Source: Aselliscus stoliczkanus | Lineage: Eukaryota; Chordata; Mammalia; Chiroptera; Hipposideridae | DNA: 64,000 bases | Direction of reading: 5' to 3' | NCBI GenBank assembly: GCA_033961575.1 | Contig: CM066728.1 | Coordinates: forward strand, 104,980,852-105,044,851 | Shown here: positions 50,161 through 62,324 of the stretch, in pieces | How the letters are laid out: each line of letters opens with the position of its first letter | Numbering within the stretch: the first letter of the stretch is position 1 | Position numbers and translations under genes: made by a program | The notes under the pieces: model-generated | Told to the model about the DNA's origin: nothing | The model's input: the letters and a program-made list of their open reading frames with translations, nothing else | The model's database searches: none

Positions 50161-52435
50161 TAGTCTATACCGTTTCTATTCTGAGCCTTTTCAATGAATA
50201 TTTTTATTTCTTTGATGGAATAGTTAAACTATCATTTGAATTAGTTGATCTTTTAAATATTATACATTCTTAGGATTTTTTTGGTAAATTGCAAGGCTAA
50301 TAGAAGTACACATTGCATGATAACAATTGTCATCTAATAAATGTTATATTAGTGATCCTAGTCAACAGAACAATTATATTGAAAAATTAATACTTTTCCT
50401 GCAGTCAATTAAAAAGAAAGCAGATGCCTGTTTTAATGGCCTAAATAATTTTGTATTTTTTATCTAGTTATCTTGAAAGAGGATACAGCTCTTTTGCAAA
50501 TTTTTTTAACACTCCAATTCAGAATTCTCTCTTGTAAACCTCTTTTCTCTTTCTGTTTTTCTTCTTTATGTATGTATGCAGAATTTTTTAAAACTTTCTA
50601 AGGGAATACTTCCTGGTTGATGTAAAATCAAAATGGCAATAAAGATTGACCCCGGACACAGAAGACGGTGTTCTGAGAAGAACCTTGGAGCTAAGCAATA
50701 AGCTCTTCAAAGAGCCTTTTCCACTAAGTTTTGCAAAGAAACACTGCACATTTTCATTTACCTGGTGGTTGTAATATCAGGTAGTTGATAGTATATCTCC
50801 ACTAGATTATGATAATTTTTTTATACATAGGTAAATAAATCAAGCAACATATATGGCAGAAGTAAACCCAAATGACCCATTGAGCCCAGATCTGGTATTT
50901 CATCTTTTGGAGCCAATATTAGTAAAAATTCCTTTGAGGAACTTTACTAACTTAAACATATATTAATAACAACAGTATGTTAATAATATAATATTACTAC
51001 AATATATTATATATAAGTTAGCTTGCAGTTATGGTCTTTGGGTATTTTTATTCTATCTGTAAAGTAGTATACCCTGAAAAAATACTTTTTATCCCTCAGA
51101 AAGTAATTCAATAATCTGTAAGTAATTGAATGAAATTTGGGGCCGTATGTACAGAGGGAAAACAACACAAAATGATTAAGATGACATTTTCTTTTCTTCA
51201 TGTTGCATTATGGATGAATGAAAATTGTTTTAAATAATATCAAATGACAGACACATTTGTAATGCTTGAAGGTTTAGGAATTGTAAGGCAAGGCTTTATT
51301 CTAAGTCTCCAGGTAATGTAATAAATATGAGTATCTAAGAACTTGAAATTGAAACAGATTGAACTAATTTTCATGGGAATTTATTGCTTTGTAGCATCTA
51401 TACAATAGAGCTATGAGTTTCCCTATTTATCAGTACATATTTATCTTCTAGGTTGGTGTTTCAAAACATTTGTTTTCTTCAAATCACAACTATTATTAAT
51501 TAGAACCCAACACCTACATTCTGAGTCCTCATAGTGTGAACAGAAACCACTCATCGAAATGGCAGGGAGAAATCTGAGGACTACGTATGAATAAAGCCCA
51601 TGAATAATGGTGAAGGAAACACACTGCTGGAAAGCTGTCAAACAAGATGAATGAGCTGGGACTTTTCCCATGTCGAAACAGAAGATCTTATTACACAACC
51701 TGAATTCTAGTATTTAACAAGTTGATGCCTCATTGGTCACTACACGAAAAGCATGAGATATAGACCATTAACTTTAGCTTCTGGTTGATAGGGTATTAAG
51801 CATGAAGCTTCAGAGACAAAAGGACAGTATTCACTGAAATGAGCTCCGATGTAGCCAGTAAGATCATGTTTGTTGATGTTTAATAAACATGATAAGGGCA
51901 ATGCTTACACCTTAGACAGGCAGAGACTCAACAACAGTTGGGCCATTACATAGCTGATTAGCTCAATCTTGTTCATGCTGATAAACACTTCTAAACAAAC
52001 AGGAACAAAAATCAAAACAGATTTGTACATAGAACCACAGAGTTCAGAGCCAAGTGCTTTATGGAAAAACAAGATATCTGGCAATAATCATACTCTTCCC
52101 AATTGAACATGGTGTTGAAATTGCCACTATAAGCAATTTATTTCTTGAATCAAGGCACAAACACATTACAAGTTTTCCTGGACAAATTGACTATTTTTGG
52201 AAAAAACAATATATTTAACTTTTTCTAATTCAGTGGACACTAGTCTAAGAGAATGGCCAATCTTATACAAAATATGGGTGAAAATAGATTCTCTTTTGTT
52301 GCAAATAAGCTGGTAAAATTACTCAGTCTGGAGCTTTGGTCAGTGGCATATGATTGGATGCAATATGAGATCTTATCAACTATGATAGAACGTGGATCTA
52401 AGTGGCTGCAGGAAGTGGAAGGGATATATAAAATA
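50161..52435. other. Non-coding stretch, no assigned feature
   Basis: AT-rich; nothing recognised. 50940-51025 is a TAATAATATAATAT-type low-complexity patch. Confidence 0.5.
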
Positions 52436-52440
52436 AAATA

Positions 52441-52720
52441 AATATATTCTGCTTATATGAAATATCTAGAATAGGCAAATTCATAGAGATAAAAATTAGA
52501 TTAGAGGTTACCAGGGACTAACAGGAGGGGAAATGTGGAGTTGTTGCTTAGTGGGTGTGGAGTTTCCATTTGAGTGATAACAATTTTGTAAATAAATAGT
52601 GATGATGGTTGCACAACATTTTGAATGTAATTAATGCCACTGAATTTTACACTTAAAATGTATACCACAGTATGTATTATGCTATATATGTCTTACTGCA
52701 ATAAAAGAAAAATGGAGGTT
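52441..52720 (+). mobile_element. L1M 3' end (sense)
   Basis: 'aattcatagagataaaaatt', 'agaggttaccagggactaac', 'gatgatggttgcacaacatt', 'ccactgaattttacacttaa' and 'ctgcaataaaagaaaaatgg' are the ordered landmarks of old L1 3' UTRs, ending in a polyadenylation signal and A-rich tail. Confidence 0.8.
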
Positions 52721-54565
52721 GGAGGGGCATTGAAGACAAATTAGGTGTCATGAATAATTTGACCCAAGGTCAGTCTGAGTTGATCTCATCTTGGGGTTTG
52801 ATTCTAAAGACCCACATCAGCAAACATTGGTTGAGGCTTCGTTTCTCTCTAGGCACTGACAATACACAGGTGTATCCGTTTTTGATTTTAGGATCTCATG
52901 TGATGTCAAGATTATTAAAGTATATGAAACAAACATAACCTTATAATTTAGTGTTTGAAATATTGCCTTACATTATAATATCTACACATTATTTAACTTA
53001 ATAGACAGAGACTATAAAATATTTCAAATGGATCTAGGCCACTATACGTTTAACGTTTAGTCTATAAGCAAATTTTACTATTCCTGTGACTTCAACTAGT
53101 TATATCTTTCCATTTTCACTACTATTAAAATACATTTATAGTTATTAAATGTTTTGATATACCTTATTCACATAGTCTGAAGAAATCATTTTTGTGTAAT
53201 GCTTCTTTCAGTATTTGATTACTGAAATACTTTATTCAATTTCCACTTTATTTCCTGGTTATAGATACAGGTTTTGCATACCCATGCCTGCATACATAGT
53301 TCACATAGACTATTATGGCTCAGAAGAATTTCAATTTGTATGTTATCTACACATGGACACTGAAATGGAAAATTGAAGTCATCATCTGCATAATTTAGTG
53401 TTCACCATACTTTCACTTAAAATATACAGATATTTGATTTTAAAATGAAAATCTGCATGTTGGTCTTAAGTTTTGTTTATTTTTATTGTTTGGAAAATCA
53501 TTACATTCTTGAAAAGTATTTTTATCTATGATATATATCAAATTAATTCCAACATGCTGAATTTGTTGTGTGCTATCATGAAAAATAAGAAGATGCACAT
53601 TTTCCTTGCCCTTAATGTACTAAGTGACATCTCTCAGGTAATTTAGCTATGGTTCCAAATTTAATTCAACACACATATACAAAAAAAGTAGATGAGAATC
53701 TGTAAAATGTCTCAGTAATTAGAAACATCATTTCTTATTGATTATTGAAACATTAGATGGAACAAATTCAATTCTGTTTACTTTTGAGATATAGATTCCT
53801 TATGACCCATTTAAATTACAAAGAAGAGGAATTTGTAATAAGAAGTTATTGAGTTGATTATTCAGGTGATTGAGCCTCTTAAATATTAAAAAAAAAATAC
53901 ATTGATAATTCAGGCAAAAATGACCAGGGCCTCTATGTTTGCCTCATTTCCACTTTACCATAGTAAAAACCATAGTTTATTGAGGTTTTAAAAAATTTTC
54001 ACACCTCCTCACCCCCGCCACACACACACACTGTGTAGACTAAAAATACACAAAACAAGAAGAACCAAAGCAAAAGGGCACATCTCTCAGGCTTATGGGA
54101 ATGATGACTTGACCCCAGCTCGACACTGTACTAAGAATCCATGATTGTGTTGTTACAGGGCTGCTGTGGGCCCGGTTGACACCCACCCTCATTATTTCAC
54201 AGCAGATGCCAGTCTCTGTGAAGAAAGACCTGTTTCCCTGAGGCTCAGTGTGGGGTGATCTCAAGTGGAAAAGGGGAACGTTCATGTGATTTCTGCTCCT
54301 TGTTGGAGACACTCCTCACTTGCATGGGCAAACCTTTTACTTCTGGCATTCACAGCTGTATCTTTATCAGCAAATACCATAACAGACACACCTATATTAT
54401 AAAAGCTTCAGTGAGATGAGGTAGACAGAGTTTATTTTAATCTGCTCTGTTGCTGCTTAATATTTCAGCTTCAGCATGATCCAATGAGGACCATCTGCAA
54501 ATGATAACATTAGGGTTATTTAGATTAAAATGTCCATCTACTGTAGAATTCTCTCAAACACCACT
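52721..54565. other. Non-coding stretch, no assigned feature
   Basis: AT-rich; no recognisable gene or repeat. Confidence 0.5.
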
Positions 54566-54571
54566 GAAATG

Positions 54572-54613
<42 letters not shown>

Positions 54614-54627
54614 TATACAAACACACA
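54572..54627. repeat. (CT)n(CA)n compound microsatellite
   Basis: About 13 CT units directly followed by about 10 CA units and then CATATACAAACACACA. Confidence 0.95.
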
Positions 54628-55188
54628 AAATTCCTTATTTATCTTTGAAAAAAGTGTTCTAAATCATCTTAATCTAGACTCCCAGAACATTGCCTGAGCT
54701 AACTCATATCCCTTGTCTGCACCTGTGCAGGTCGGTTTTATGTGTGAACTTGACTGGGCTAAGGGAGCCCTGGATAGGGTAAAATATCATTTCTGTGTTG
54801 TCTGTGAGGGTGTCTCAGGAAGAGATGAGAATCTGCATCAGTAGGCCAAGTAAAGGAGATCATCCTTACCAATGTGAGTATGCATTTTTCCAGTTCATTG
54901 AGGACCTGAATAGAATACAAAGGTGGAGGAAAGGTGAATTTGCCATCTCTGCCTGAGCTGAGACATTTAGCTTGTCCTGCTCTCAGATGTCGGCACTCCT
55001 GGCTCTTGAGCTTTTGGATTCAGAACAGGACTTACATCACTGGCCCTCAGATTCTCACACCTTTGGATTCAGGCTGAATTATACCACTGGCTTTCCTGGT
55101 CCTCCAACTTGCAGACTTTTCAGCCCCCATAACCACGTGAGCCATAACCATGTGATTTTATAATTCCTATTATAAATCATCATATAGA

Positions 55189-55190
<2 letters not shown>

Positions 55191-55222
<32 letters not shown>
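55191..55222. repeat. (CA)n microsatellite
   Basis: About 16 pure CA units. A shorter complementary TG tract lies on the far side of the MITE at 55354-55365. Confidence 0.95.
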
Positions 55223-55225
<3 letters not shown>

Positions 55226-55227
55226 AG

Positions 55228-55350
55228 AGGGTGCCAAAAAATGTATACATATCTTAAGAAAGGAAAAACTGTATTAAAATTGTAATACTCAATATATACC
55301 AATAACAAAAGATAAATACAAGTCATATGTATACATTTTTTTGGTACCCT
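55228..55350. mobile_element. 123-bp palindromic mariner-like MITE
   Basis: The left arm AGGGTGCCAAAAAATGTATA and the right arm, reverse-complemented, AGGGTACCAAAAAAATGTAT form inverted termini of about 25 bp with one substitution and one length difference. The loop is AT-rich and non-coding. The TA duplication expected for a mariner is not clear on both sides. Confidence 0.75.
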
Positions 55351-55496
55351 GGGGTGTGTGTGTGTATTCTACATATTCTGTTTCTCTAGAGAATCTTGAC
55401 TAACATAGCACCAAATAACCAAATAACATGGGAGGCATTTACGAAAGCTTTTCCAGCTAATAAGAGTAGCATGACTGTCATCAGGGCAGGTCTTAG

Positions 55497-55848
55497 TCAG
55501 CTTGGGCTGCTATAACAAAATACCATAGACTGAGTAGCTTAAACAACAGTCCCAGTTCTGAAGGCTGGAAAAGACAACATCATGGTGCCAGCAGACTGGG
55601 TTTGTGTGGAGGGCTCTTTCTGGCTTAAAGACGCTCCCTTCTCACTGTGTGCTTGCATGGCCCTTCCTTGTGTTCTTCTCCCCCTCCTTACCCTCCTTCT
55701 TCCAAGGGCACTAATCTCATCCTGAGGGTCCCATCCTCATAGCCTCTCAAAGGCCCCGCCTCCACATACCATCATATTGGAATATTGGAGGTTACGGCTT
55801 CAACATATGAATTTGGGGGACACAAACATTCAGCCCCTAATAAGACAC
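55497..55848 (-). mobile_element. MaLR (MST/MLT1-type) LTR, antisense
   Basis: 'gggctgctataacaaaatac', 'cagttctgaaggctggaaaa', 'aagggcactaatctcatcct' and 'gaatttgggggacacaaaca' are the antisense landmarks of MaLR LTRs, the same class as the sense copy at 33.1 kb. Confidence 0.8.
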
Positions 55849-55886
55849 AAAAGACAAGTCTACCTTTTATACTTTATGCTGTTTGT

Positions 55887-55978
55887 CTCTCTCTCCCCCT
55901 CCCCCTCCCCATCCCCTTCTCTCCCCTGCTCTCTACCCCTCTCTGCCTCCTTCCTGCCTCCCTCCCCCTTTCTCATTC
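55887..55978. repeat. Polypyrimidine tract (CT/CCCT-rich)
   Basis: Irregular run of CTCTCC, CCCCT and CCTT units on the plus strand with very few purines. The Ser/Pro/Leu-rich frames here are artefacts. Confidence 0.9.
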
Positions 55979-56299
55979 ATTCTTGTTGAGCAGCAAGGGA
56001 AAGAAATATATGAGTGAATTTATAGAAAGTATTTGAATTAAGTCCTATTGATTGTTATTATTTACTTGAGAGAATGCCTTTGGACTCCTGAGTCCTCTGT
56101 TTAAGGCCTTTGGTAATTTATTCACCCAGCTAATATGTACTGAACATTGTCTGTGTGCCTACAGCACTGGCCCCATCAACTTTGATTTCCAGTCTTATGT
56201 CCAAACATGTTGGCCTTTGTTATCAGAGTTCATATTTCTGACTATTAGTCTCTAGACATGGAAAGAAAATATTCTTTCTGCCAATGCTATGTTTGTGCT

Positions 56300-57030
56300 T
56301 ACAAGAAATGAACCACTATATGATCCAGCAATTCCACATCTCAGTGTGTATCCAGGGAAAACAAAGTCAGTATCTCAAAGAGATATTTGTATATCCATGT
56401 ACATTGCTGCATTATTCACAGTAGCCATGGTCTGAAAACAACCTATGTGTCTGTATAAATGAACCAAGAAAGGATGGTATATATTATACAATGGCATATT
56501 TTTCAGCCTTAACAAAAGAAGGAAATGATGCCATTTGGGACAACATGGATGAAACTTGAAAACATAATGCTAAGTGACACGAGTCGGGAAGAACAAATAC
56601 AGTATGCCATTACATATATGTCCATTCTGAAAAAGCCAGACTCATTCAAACACAGTAGAATGGTGTTTGCCTGGTGCTGGGGAGTGGCAGAAATAGGGAG
56701 ATGCTGGTACAAGGGTACAGACTTTCAGTTATAAGGTAAATAATGTTTGAGGGCCTAATGTATAGCATGGAGACCATAATTGATAATACCATATTGTATG
56801 ATATTGTAGAATTGAAATTTGCTAAGACTAAATCTTAAGTGTTCTCACAAAAAAATACAAATTAAAAACAAGAAAGGAAAAAAGAAAAATAAGATCCATG
56901 TGTGAGCAGATGGGTATGTTAAGTACCTCAGTAGTGGGAATCCTTGACTATATATCAAATCATCATGTTGTTTACTTTAAATATATTCCAATTTTGTTCA
57001 CCAACTATACCTCAATAAAGCCGAAAAAAA
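56300..57030 (+). mobile_element. L1M ORF2 end and 3' UTR (sense, old)
   Basis: 'ctatatgatccagcaattcc', 'gctgcattattcacagtagc', 'tatattatacaatggcatat' and 'gatgaaacttgaaaacataa' trace the ORF2 C-terminal region. A long 3' UTR follows, ending 'tatacctcaataaagccgaaa' with a polyadenylation signal. The residual frame 56525-56734 reads MMPFGTTWMKLENIMLSDTS, a worn ORF2 C-terminus. Frames are broken. Confidence 0.85.
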
Positions 57031-59515
57031 TAGTCTTTTATTATTCAAAACATTAGTCAAAAGTATGTGATCAAAATGGTGTCACATTTACCACTTGTCG
57101 CAAGAAATACAATTTTGAAACTTTCATCCTGTTAGAGTCTCACTGTGCTGATCTTTGAAGGTGGAAATAGAGTAATCGAATGACTTTTTCCATAGGAAAT
57201 GGCATGACAAAAGTTGATAGGTAAAACCCTTCCTCTGCAGACTTATCTGACTAGGACATTGTAGCCTGTTTCCCAACCTTTATTACCACGCAAACAACAC
57301 GTGGATTGTTGACTGACCAAGTGAGTGGGAGGTACTGCTGGGGCAGTGCTGGGGTATAATGGGATAGGAGGCGCTGAGCATGTAAGGAGGCTCATCAGAT
57401 AAGTCACCGTGTCCTGAACCATGCAAAAGAGCCTGGTTGTCTTATTAGACATCAGGGAAGACAAAACAGAAGAAAAAATTTTCCCGCCAAATTTTGGGTT
57501 GAAGTCTTTCTTAAATGCATCGCTTTTAATGATAGAGTGGATAATTCTGATAAAATAAATTGCTGAATTCTTCTTACAGGATTTGGTTTTTTTAATGCTT
57601 CTCATGGTATAAGATGTAGTTGCAGAAATCAAAGTGTTCAGGCCACACGGTTACTTTTCTAAGACAGGTTGTGGAATTATTTACAGAAACAAGTCTTGAT
57701 CCCTGGTTTCCTATGATTTGTCTTCTGCTACTTAAATGATAAGTAAAAATAACTTTTGCATAGAGGTTGTATTCTAGAAATTTAGCTATTAAAACATTTA
57801 ACTGAAAAGAAAATATGAATAATATTATTAACTACAAAAATAATACAGTAATTTTATGGGTTTGATTGAATTTATTAGTATGATGCTATTTTTCTGTAAT
57901 TTAATTTCCTTTAGCTTATAAAGTTCAAGCTAAATAGGCTAAATATTAGCAACTGTTATTGCATTTACCAAAATAGAAAAAATTCTTATAAATGTGATAT
58001 AATCTTCTCAAAGCCTATGGTTACAAGTCAAAAATATGTTCCCAAATGTATTAGTGTCATTTTCTTTTGAATTGATCATAAAATGTAACATATCTTTGAA
58101 ATTAACATTTTAGTAATAAATAAAATTAATCAATACAAACTTGTTCTCTGAAAAAAATGAATTTAGCTTTGTCTAAAGCTTTTTAATATTCTATGCAAAG
58201 AAAAACTGTCCTTTTGTTTAATTTTTATGCTTATATTTTCCAAGACCTCACTATAGCTTTATTATTATTTTTATTTCTCAGAGTAAAGGGAAGACAGTAA
58301 ATGCAAAATATTGAATTTAAATGCAAATGTCATATTGAATGTTACAGAAGGAAGTTAGTGGAATGATTTGCCACAGACTCTTTAAATCAGGTCATTAAAA
58401 CAGAAGAAGTACAGGTCCTATCATTTATGAATTCATTTTAAGAAGTTACAACAAATGGAATGTTCAGGTAGCTCATGAAATTCAATCTTATATATCAATT
58501 CATAGTCAAAGTACAGGCATAATGCCTTTACAAAAATGTAACACCAGTCATACTGAATATTTCACCTTTATGTTTATACTCTAATTGCACCATTTAAAGC
58601 TTAGAAGACTGAAAATTAAAATATGAAAAATTTGCATCATTTCACAATTGCAGAGGCTAATATTTAATTTCATTAAGATATTTCCAGAAATGGGCTGTGA
58701 GTGTCATTCTGTCATATACATAAAGAATTGCACTGACCCTCAATTGGTGTTTTCTTTGCTTTTGTATTGTACCAATACTGTACACACATACAAGCAAAGC
58801 AGATGAAGTTCACAGATCTGTCTTCATGTATTTGTACTTCTCAAGCCTATTAATACTACAAATTCCTGGAAATCTTGGAATTTCACTTAATGACAATGGA
58901 ATGCCCATATCCGCCTGACAGCAGGCCAACTAAAATAACAGTGGGTCTATGATTCAGAAATTGATCTGCAGAGGCCCACGATGATGAATGCTCACTCTAA
59001 TGCTCTGAAACTAAGGAGGGAAGAATCCCTTTATTTGTTTTACCCAAAGCATCCATATATTCGTTGCAATTCTTCCAATTATTCCAGTACACAGTAGTCT
59101 CATAAATCAAATACCCAGTGTAGTCCAAGATATTCCATTTAATCTGACACATAATCCCCCAAGACTGTGAGATGGGGTAGCTTTTTTTGTATCCACTTAC
59201 AGCAATTTTTCTCATTGGCAATTCAAAAGTGTAATCCTTCCAAACATTTCCAATAGTCTCTGGCTATGATAACGAATCATTTCAGTATTTTGCTTCTATG
59301 GCTGCTTTGTAAAAGCCAGACTCAATAATCTTGGGAGTCAGTTCCCTTTGCCTGGCTTTCTTCTACCCCGAATGACTTTAAGTAGCCCATTTTCTTCTAG
59401 TTGGCTCTGCTAAATTCTTCACACGGTAAGAACCTGTAACTAGGTAAGTTGTGGGGCCAAGTAGATAACCCAGGCACAGATTACATCTCGTGAATATTTA
59501 CAGTGGGTTTGAGCT
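57031..59515. other. Non-coding stretch, no assigned feature
   Basis: AT-rich. The minus-strand frames 57243-57632 and 58997-59221 were inspected; neither contains a recognisable domain. The latter keeps a Trp/Tyr-rich stretch that could be a processed-pseudogene scrap, but I cannot identify a parent. Confidence 0.45.
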
Positions 59516-59533
59516 TAATGATGACAGTTTTTT

Positions 59534-59637
59534 TTTTGTTTTTGAGGGCAGTGTCACTGGCCCTCACATGTGGGACCCGAACTGGATCCATTGGCTTCCC
59601 AAGCCAGCGCTTAACCACCATGCCACTTGGCGGGCCC
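59534..59637 (-). mobile_element. Short tRNA-derived SINE with target duplication
   Basis: On the minus strand: GGGCCCGCCAAGTGGCATGG (A-box region), B-box AGTTCGGGTCC-like, ending GAGGGCCAGTGACACTGCCC plus an A-rich tail. The direct repeat TGATGACAGTTTTTT occurs at 59519-59533 and 59638-59652. Confidence 0.92.
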
Positions 59638-59652
59638 TGATGACAGTTTTTT

Positions 59653-60747
59653 GTTGTTGTTGTTTTTCTTCATAGCTCTATGGTTTCGATTGTAATCAAA
59701 CTTCCCAAAACTACAGGGACTTGAAACATTCATTAATCAGACATCAAGGAACTTGGTATAAAAGAGGCACCTCCTATGACGTGAATTATTAATATCTTTT
59801 TAAATTACTCAACAATGTTTTTTATGTTATTTTGCTCTCTAACAACTATATTCAAGTAATTGAGAGATAGGAACAGGAAGTACAATTTTCCTAAAATTAC
59901 CATGCTCTACTGAATCATGACTTCATGTGCTGTAATCACCAGCTAACTGTAAGAAAATTCAGTATCTGGTGGAATGACACTTCACATCCTACACACTGTC
60001 TAGCCTTGAAACAGGAGCACTTGTTCAGCCCGTTAGGCCCTGGTGTCTTTTTCTCCGTACCTCTAAAGGATAACAGAATTGTTTTGGCACTATCCAAATA
60101 ATTTTTTCCTTTTCATGTATCAGATTTCATAGTATATGGAATAAAGGAGGGTCAAAACTATACCGGATGAATGTTTGAATTAAATTTCACACATTTGTGG
60201 CACAAGTTTCAAGAAGCAACTGGAATAAAATGACATATTCTAAAAATAAAGCATGAGCTAACATCTCTCTCTTTCCCTTTCTCTCCACAAAGATTTGCAT
60301 GAAACTGCATATGATTGAGAATGATCTTTAAATGAGGAATAATGGCCCCGATTAATTTACTGCAGGCCTAAATAGAAATCTAGGTCCTGAGTGATGTTTA
60401 AAAAATCACAATATATTTGATTTCCATCCTTCACCAGCACCCTCTCAGATTTCAGAAATCATCTTTAAGCATTAACTTCCCTTAAATTCCTTACAACAGA
60501 AAAACAAAACAAAACATGTTATTGCAACTCATTATTTTAAACTATTTAATGAAAATATAAAATCAATGTTTTTCTCAAGTTATAATTTTTTGCCAATTAT
60601 AAATTTAATGTTACTTGACTTGTCACTGGGCAAATATACCACATTTAAAGAAATTATTAAATTTATTAGTAAATATACAGATATATTGGTGTAGAAGTAG
60701 AAATTTAAAACTAAAATTTATGTTTGATGGTGAGGTCCAATATCCCT
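59653..60747. other. Non-coding stretch, no assigned feature
   Basis: AT-rich; nothing recognised. Confidence 0.5.
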
Positions 60748-60757
60748 ATCCCCATTT

Positions 60758-60880
60758 CACTTTATTTTTTAATTTTTTTTAGAGGGCAGTGTCTCTGGCC
60801 CTCATATGTGGGATCCGAACCAGGGCCGCTGGTGTCCCAAGCCAGCTCTTAACCACCATGCTACTGAGCCGGCCCACCCC
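60758..60880 (-). mobile_element. Short tRNA-derived SINE with target duplication
   Basis: On the minus strand: GGGCCGGCTCAGTAGCATGG, B-box GGTTCGGATCC, ending GAGGGCCAGAGACACTGCCC and an A-rich tail. A perfect 10-bp duplication ATCCCCATTT flanks it at 60748-60757 and 60881-60890. It landed at the edge of an older MIR. Confidence 0.92.
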
Positions 60881-60884
60881 ATCC

Positions 60885-61005
60885 CCATTTTAAAGTAAGA
60901 TAAGAAAACTGAACGCCTAAGGAATTAAGTGTTTTTCCCCAGTTAACTGTTACAAAAGACATCAGATTTCAACTCAAGAGACTGTGGAAGTCCACAATTT
61001 AAGGT
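60885..61005 (-). repeat. MIR SINE (antisense, partial)
   Basis: 'ccccattttaaagtaagata', 'agaaaactgaacgcctaagg' and 'ttaagtgtttttccccagtt' match the antisense MIR core. Confidence 0.6.
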
Positions 61006-61389
61006 CAGAAATGCTGTAATTTAATCCCTCTAGTTCTGCTACTAACTGGTTATACAAGATTTTTAAATAATGAACATATAACCTATAAAACATTCTAGAA
61101 TGTTAGCTATTCCTTCTATGCCACAATACTCTTACAGCTAGAACTCCATCTACCAGAAACCTTATCACTGTCTGTAGTGATATTATTGTCATTGTTATAG
61201 CTGCTGTTATTCATGCACTAAAATTGCATTTTCTTTTCTATGATCATGTGCTATGCTTTCGGGTTATATTCCAAAGTTTTTTTTTCCACATAAACTGTTC
61301 AACTTCTATAGAAACCAACTCCTTGTTTTTAGTTATACTTTATAATAAGGTTTCATTTTATGTATTATGGAATTACACAAGTATAATCA

Positions 61390-61937
61390 TATAGTATTTA
61401 ATTTTTACTCAAAATTAGGCTTTTAAAATTCTTTCTAGTTGTTTCCTGTAGCTGTGATCCATGCATTTTTGTGGCTTTATAATATTTCATCATGTGGGTA
61501 TACCATAAATTATCCATTTTATGTTTATAAACATCTTGGTTCTTGTTGGTGTTATGGTTAAAATGGTACTCAGAAATTGTCAATACATTTCTCATTGTGC
61601 ACATTTTTCATACTGTTTACCACCTTAAAGTGTGACTTGAATAATGTTCTATTGAATAAATATTCTGCAATATAGACATTCTACTGAGTATGAAAAACTG
61701 GGTTGTTTCCAATTTTGGGTGTTACAATTAGTGATGCTTGAACATTCTTATACACACATTTGTTGAACAAACATAAGCATATTTGTTGAGTTTGTATGGC
61801 TTTAGTAGATACCGCCAATGACTTTTTTCCAAAATGATTGTACTTGTTTGGCATCTTATCTCCAGAGTATGTGAATTTTTGTGCAACAGCCACACCAGCA
61901 TTTAGTGTTGTCTGCCATTTTTACTTTATCCATTCTG

Positions 61938-61985
<48 letters not shown>

Positions 61986-62190
61986 ATTTGTATCCCATTG
62001 TGGTTTTTAATGGACCTTCCTTGATTAAGGAGAGAAATTACTTTTGGATAGATGTATGCATCATTTTGAATTATCTGTATTTTAAAGTGTCTGTTTACTA
62101 TTATTGCCCACTTTTTGTGTGTGTGGTCTTTCTTTACTTAATGGCTTGTATTCTGTGAAACTATATTTTAGATATGAACTTTTTGTTACC
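61390..62190 (-). mobile_element. Old L1 ORF2/3' segment (antisense) with internal TG tract
   Basis: 'atgcatttttgtggctttat', 'accataaattatccatttta', 'aaaactgggttgtttccaat', 'cagccacaccagcatttagt' and 'tgtttactattattgcccac' are antisense landmarks of old L1 ORF2. A (TG)n tract has expanded inside it. Confidence 0.75.
61939..61985. repeat. (TG)n microsatellite
   Basis: About 23 uninterrupted TG units inside the old antisense L1. It encodes the Cys/Val run of the plus-strand frame at 61838-62158, which is not a gene. Confidence 0.95.
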
Positions 62191-62324
62191 TGTGTGTGTT
62201 GTGAATAACTGTGATTCTATGACTTTCAAGTCTCTCTTTTTAATTATGTCTGTGGATGAACTTTTCATAAATTTTGAAGAAACTTTAAATTTAATGTGCA
62301 TAAAAATAATGAAAAGATTACTTA

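Larger units (their letters stand above)
54738..55406 (+). repeat. Old interspersed repeat (family unassigned), interrupted by a MITE
   Basis: 'gtgaacttgactgggctaag', 'gagggtgtctcaggaagaga', 'tcattgaggacctgaataga', 'tgagccataaccatgtgatt' and 'ctgtttctctagagaatctt' form a familiar eutherian repeat of about 500 bp, which I cannot name with certainty. Its 3' part is split by a CA tract and the palindromic MITE at 55228-55350. Confidence 0.55.

Noticed and set aside
54572..54627. Possible CRISPR-like or regulatory repeat array
   Set aside because: It is a simple CT/CA dinucleotide tract; no spacer structure exists anywhere in the window.
55777..56036. Ser/Pro/Leu-rich plus-strand frames
   Set aside because: They read through a polypyrimidine tract next to a MaLR LTR.
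57243..57632. 129-codon minus-strand frame
   Set aside because: No motif, signal peptide or family resemblance; length is within chance expectation for 64 kb.
58997..59221. 74-codon minus-strand frame rich in Trp and Tyr, considered as a processed pseudogene
   Set aside because: I could not identify a parent protein, and neighbouring frames are closed. A protein search would be decisive.
61838..62158. Plus-strand frame with Cys-Val repeats
   Set aside because: It translates the TG tract inside an antisense L1 relic.
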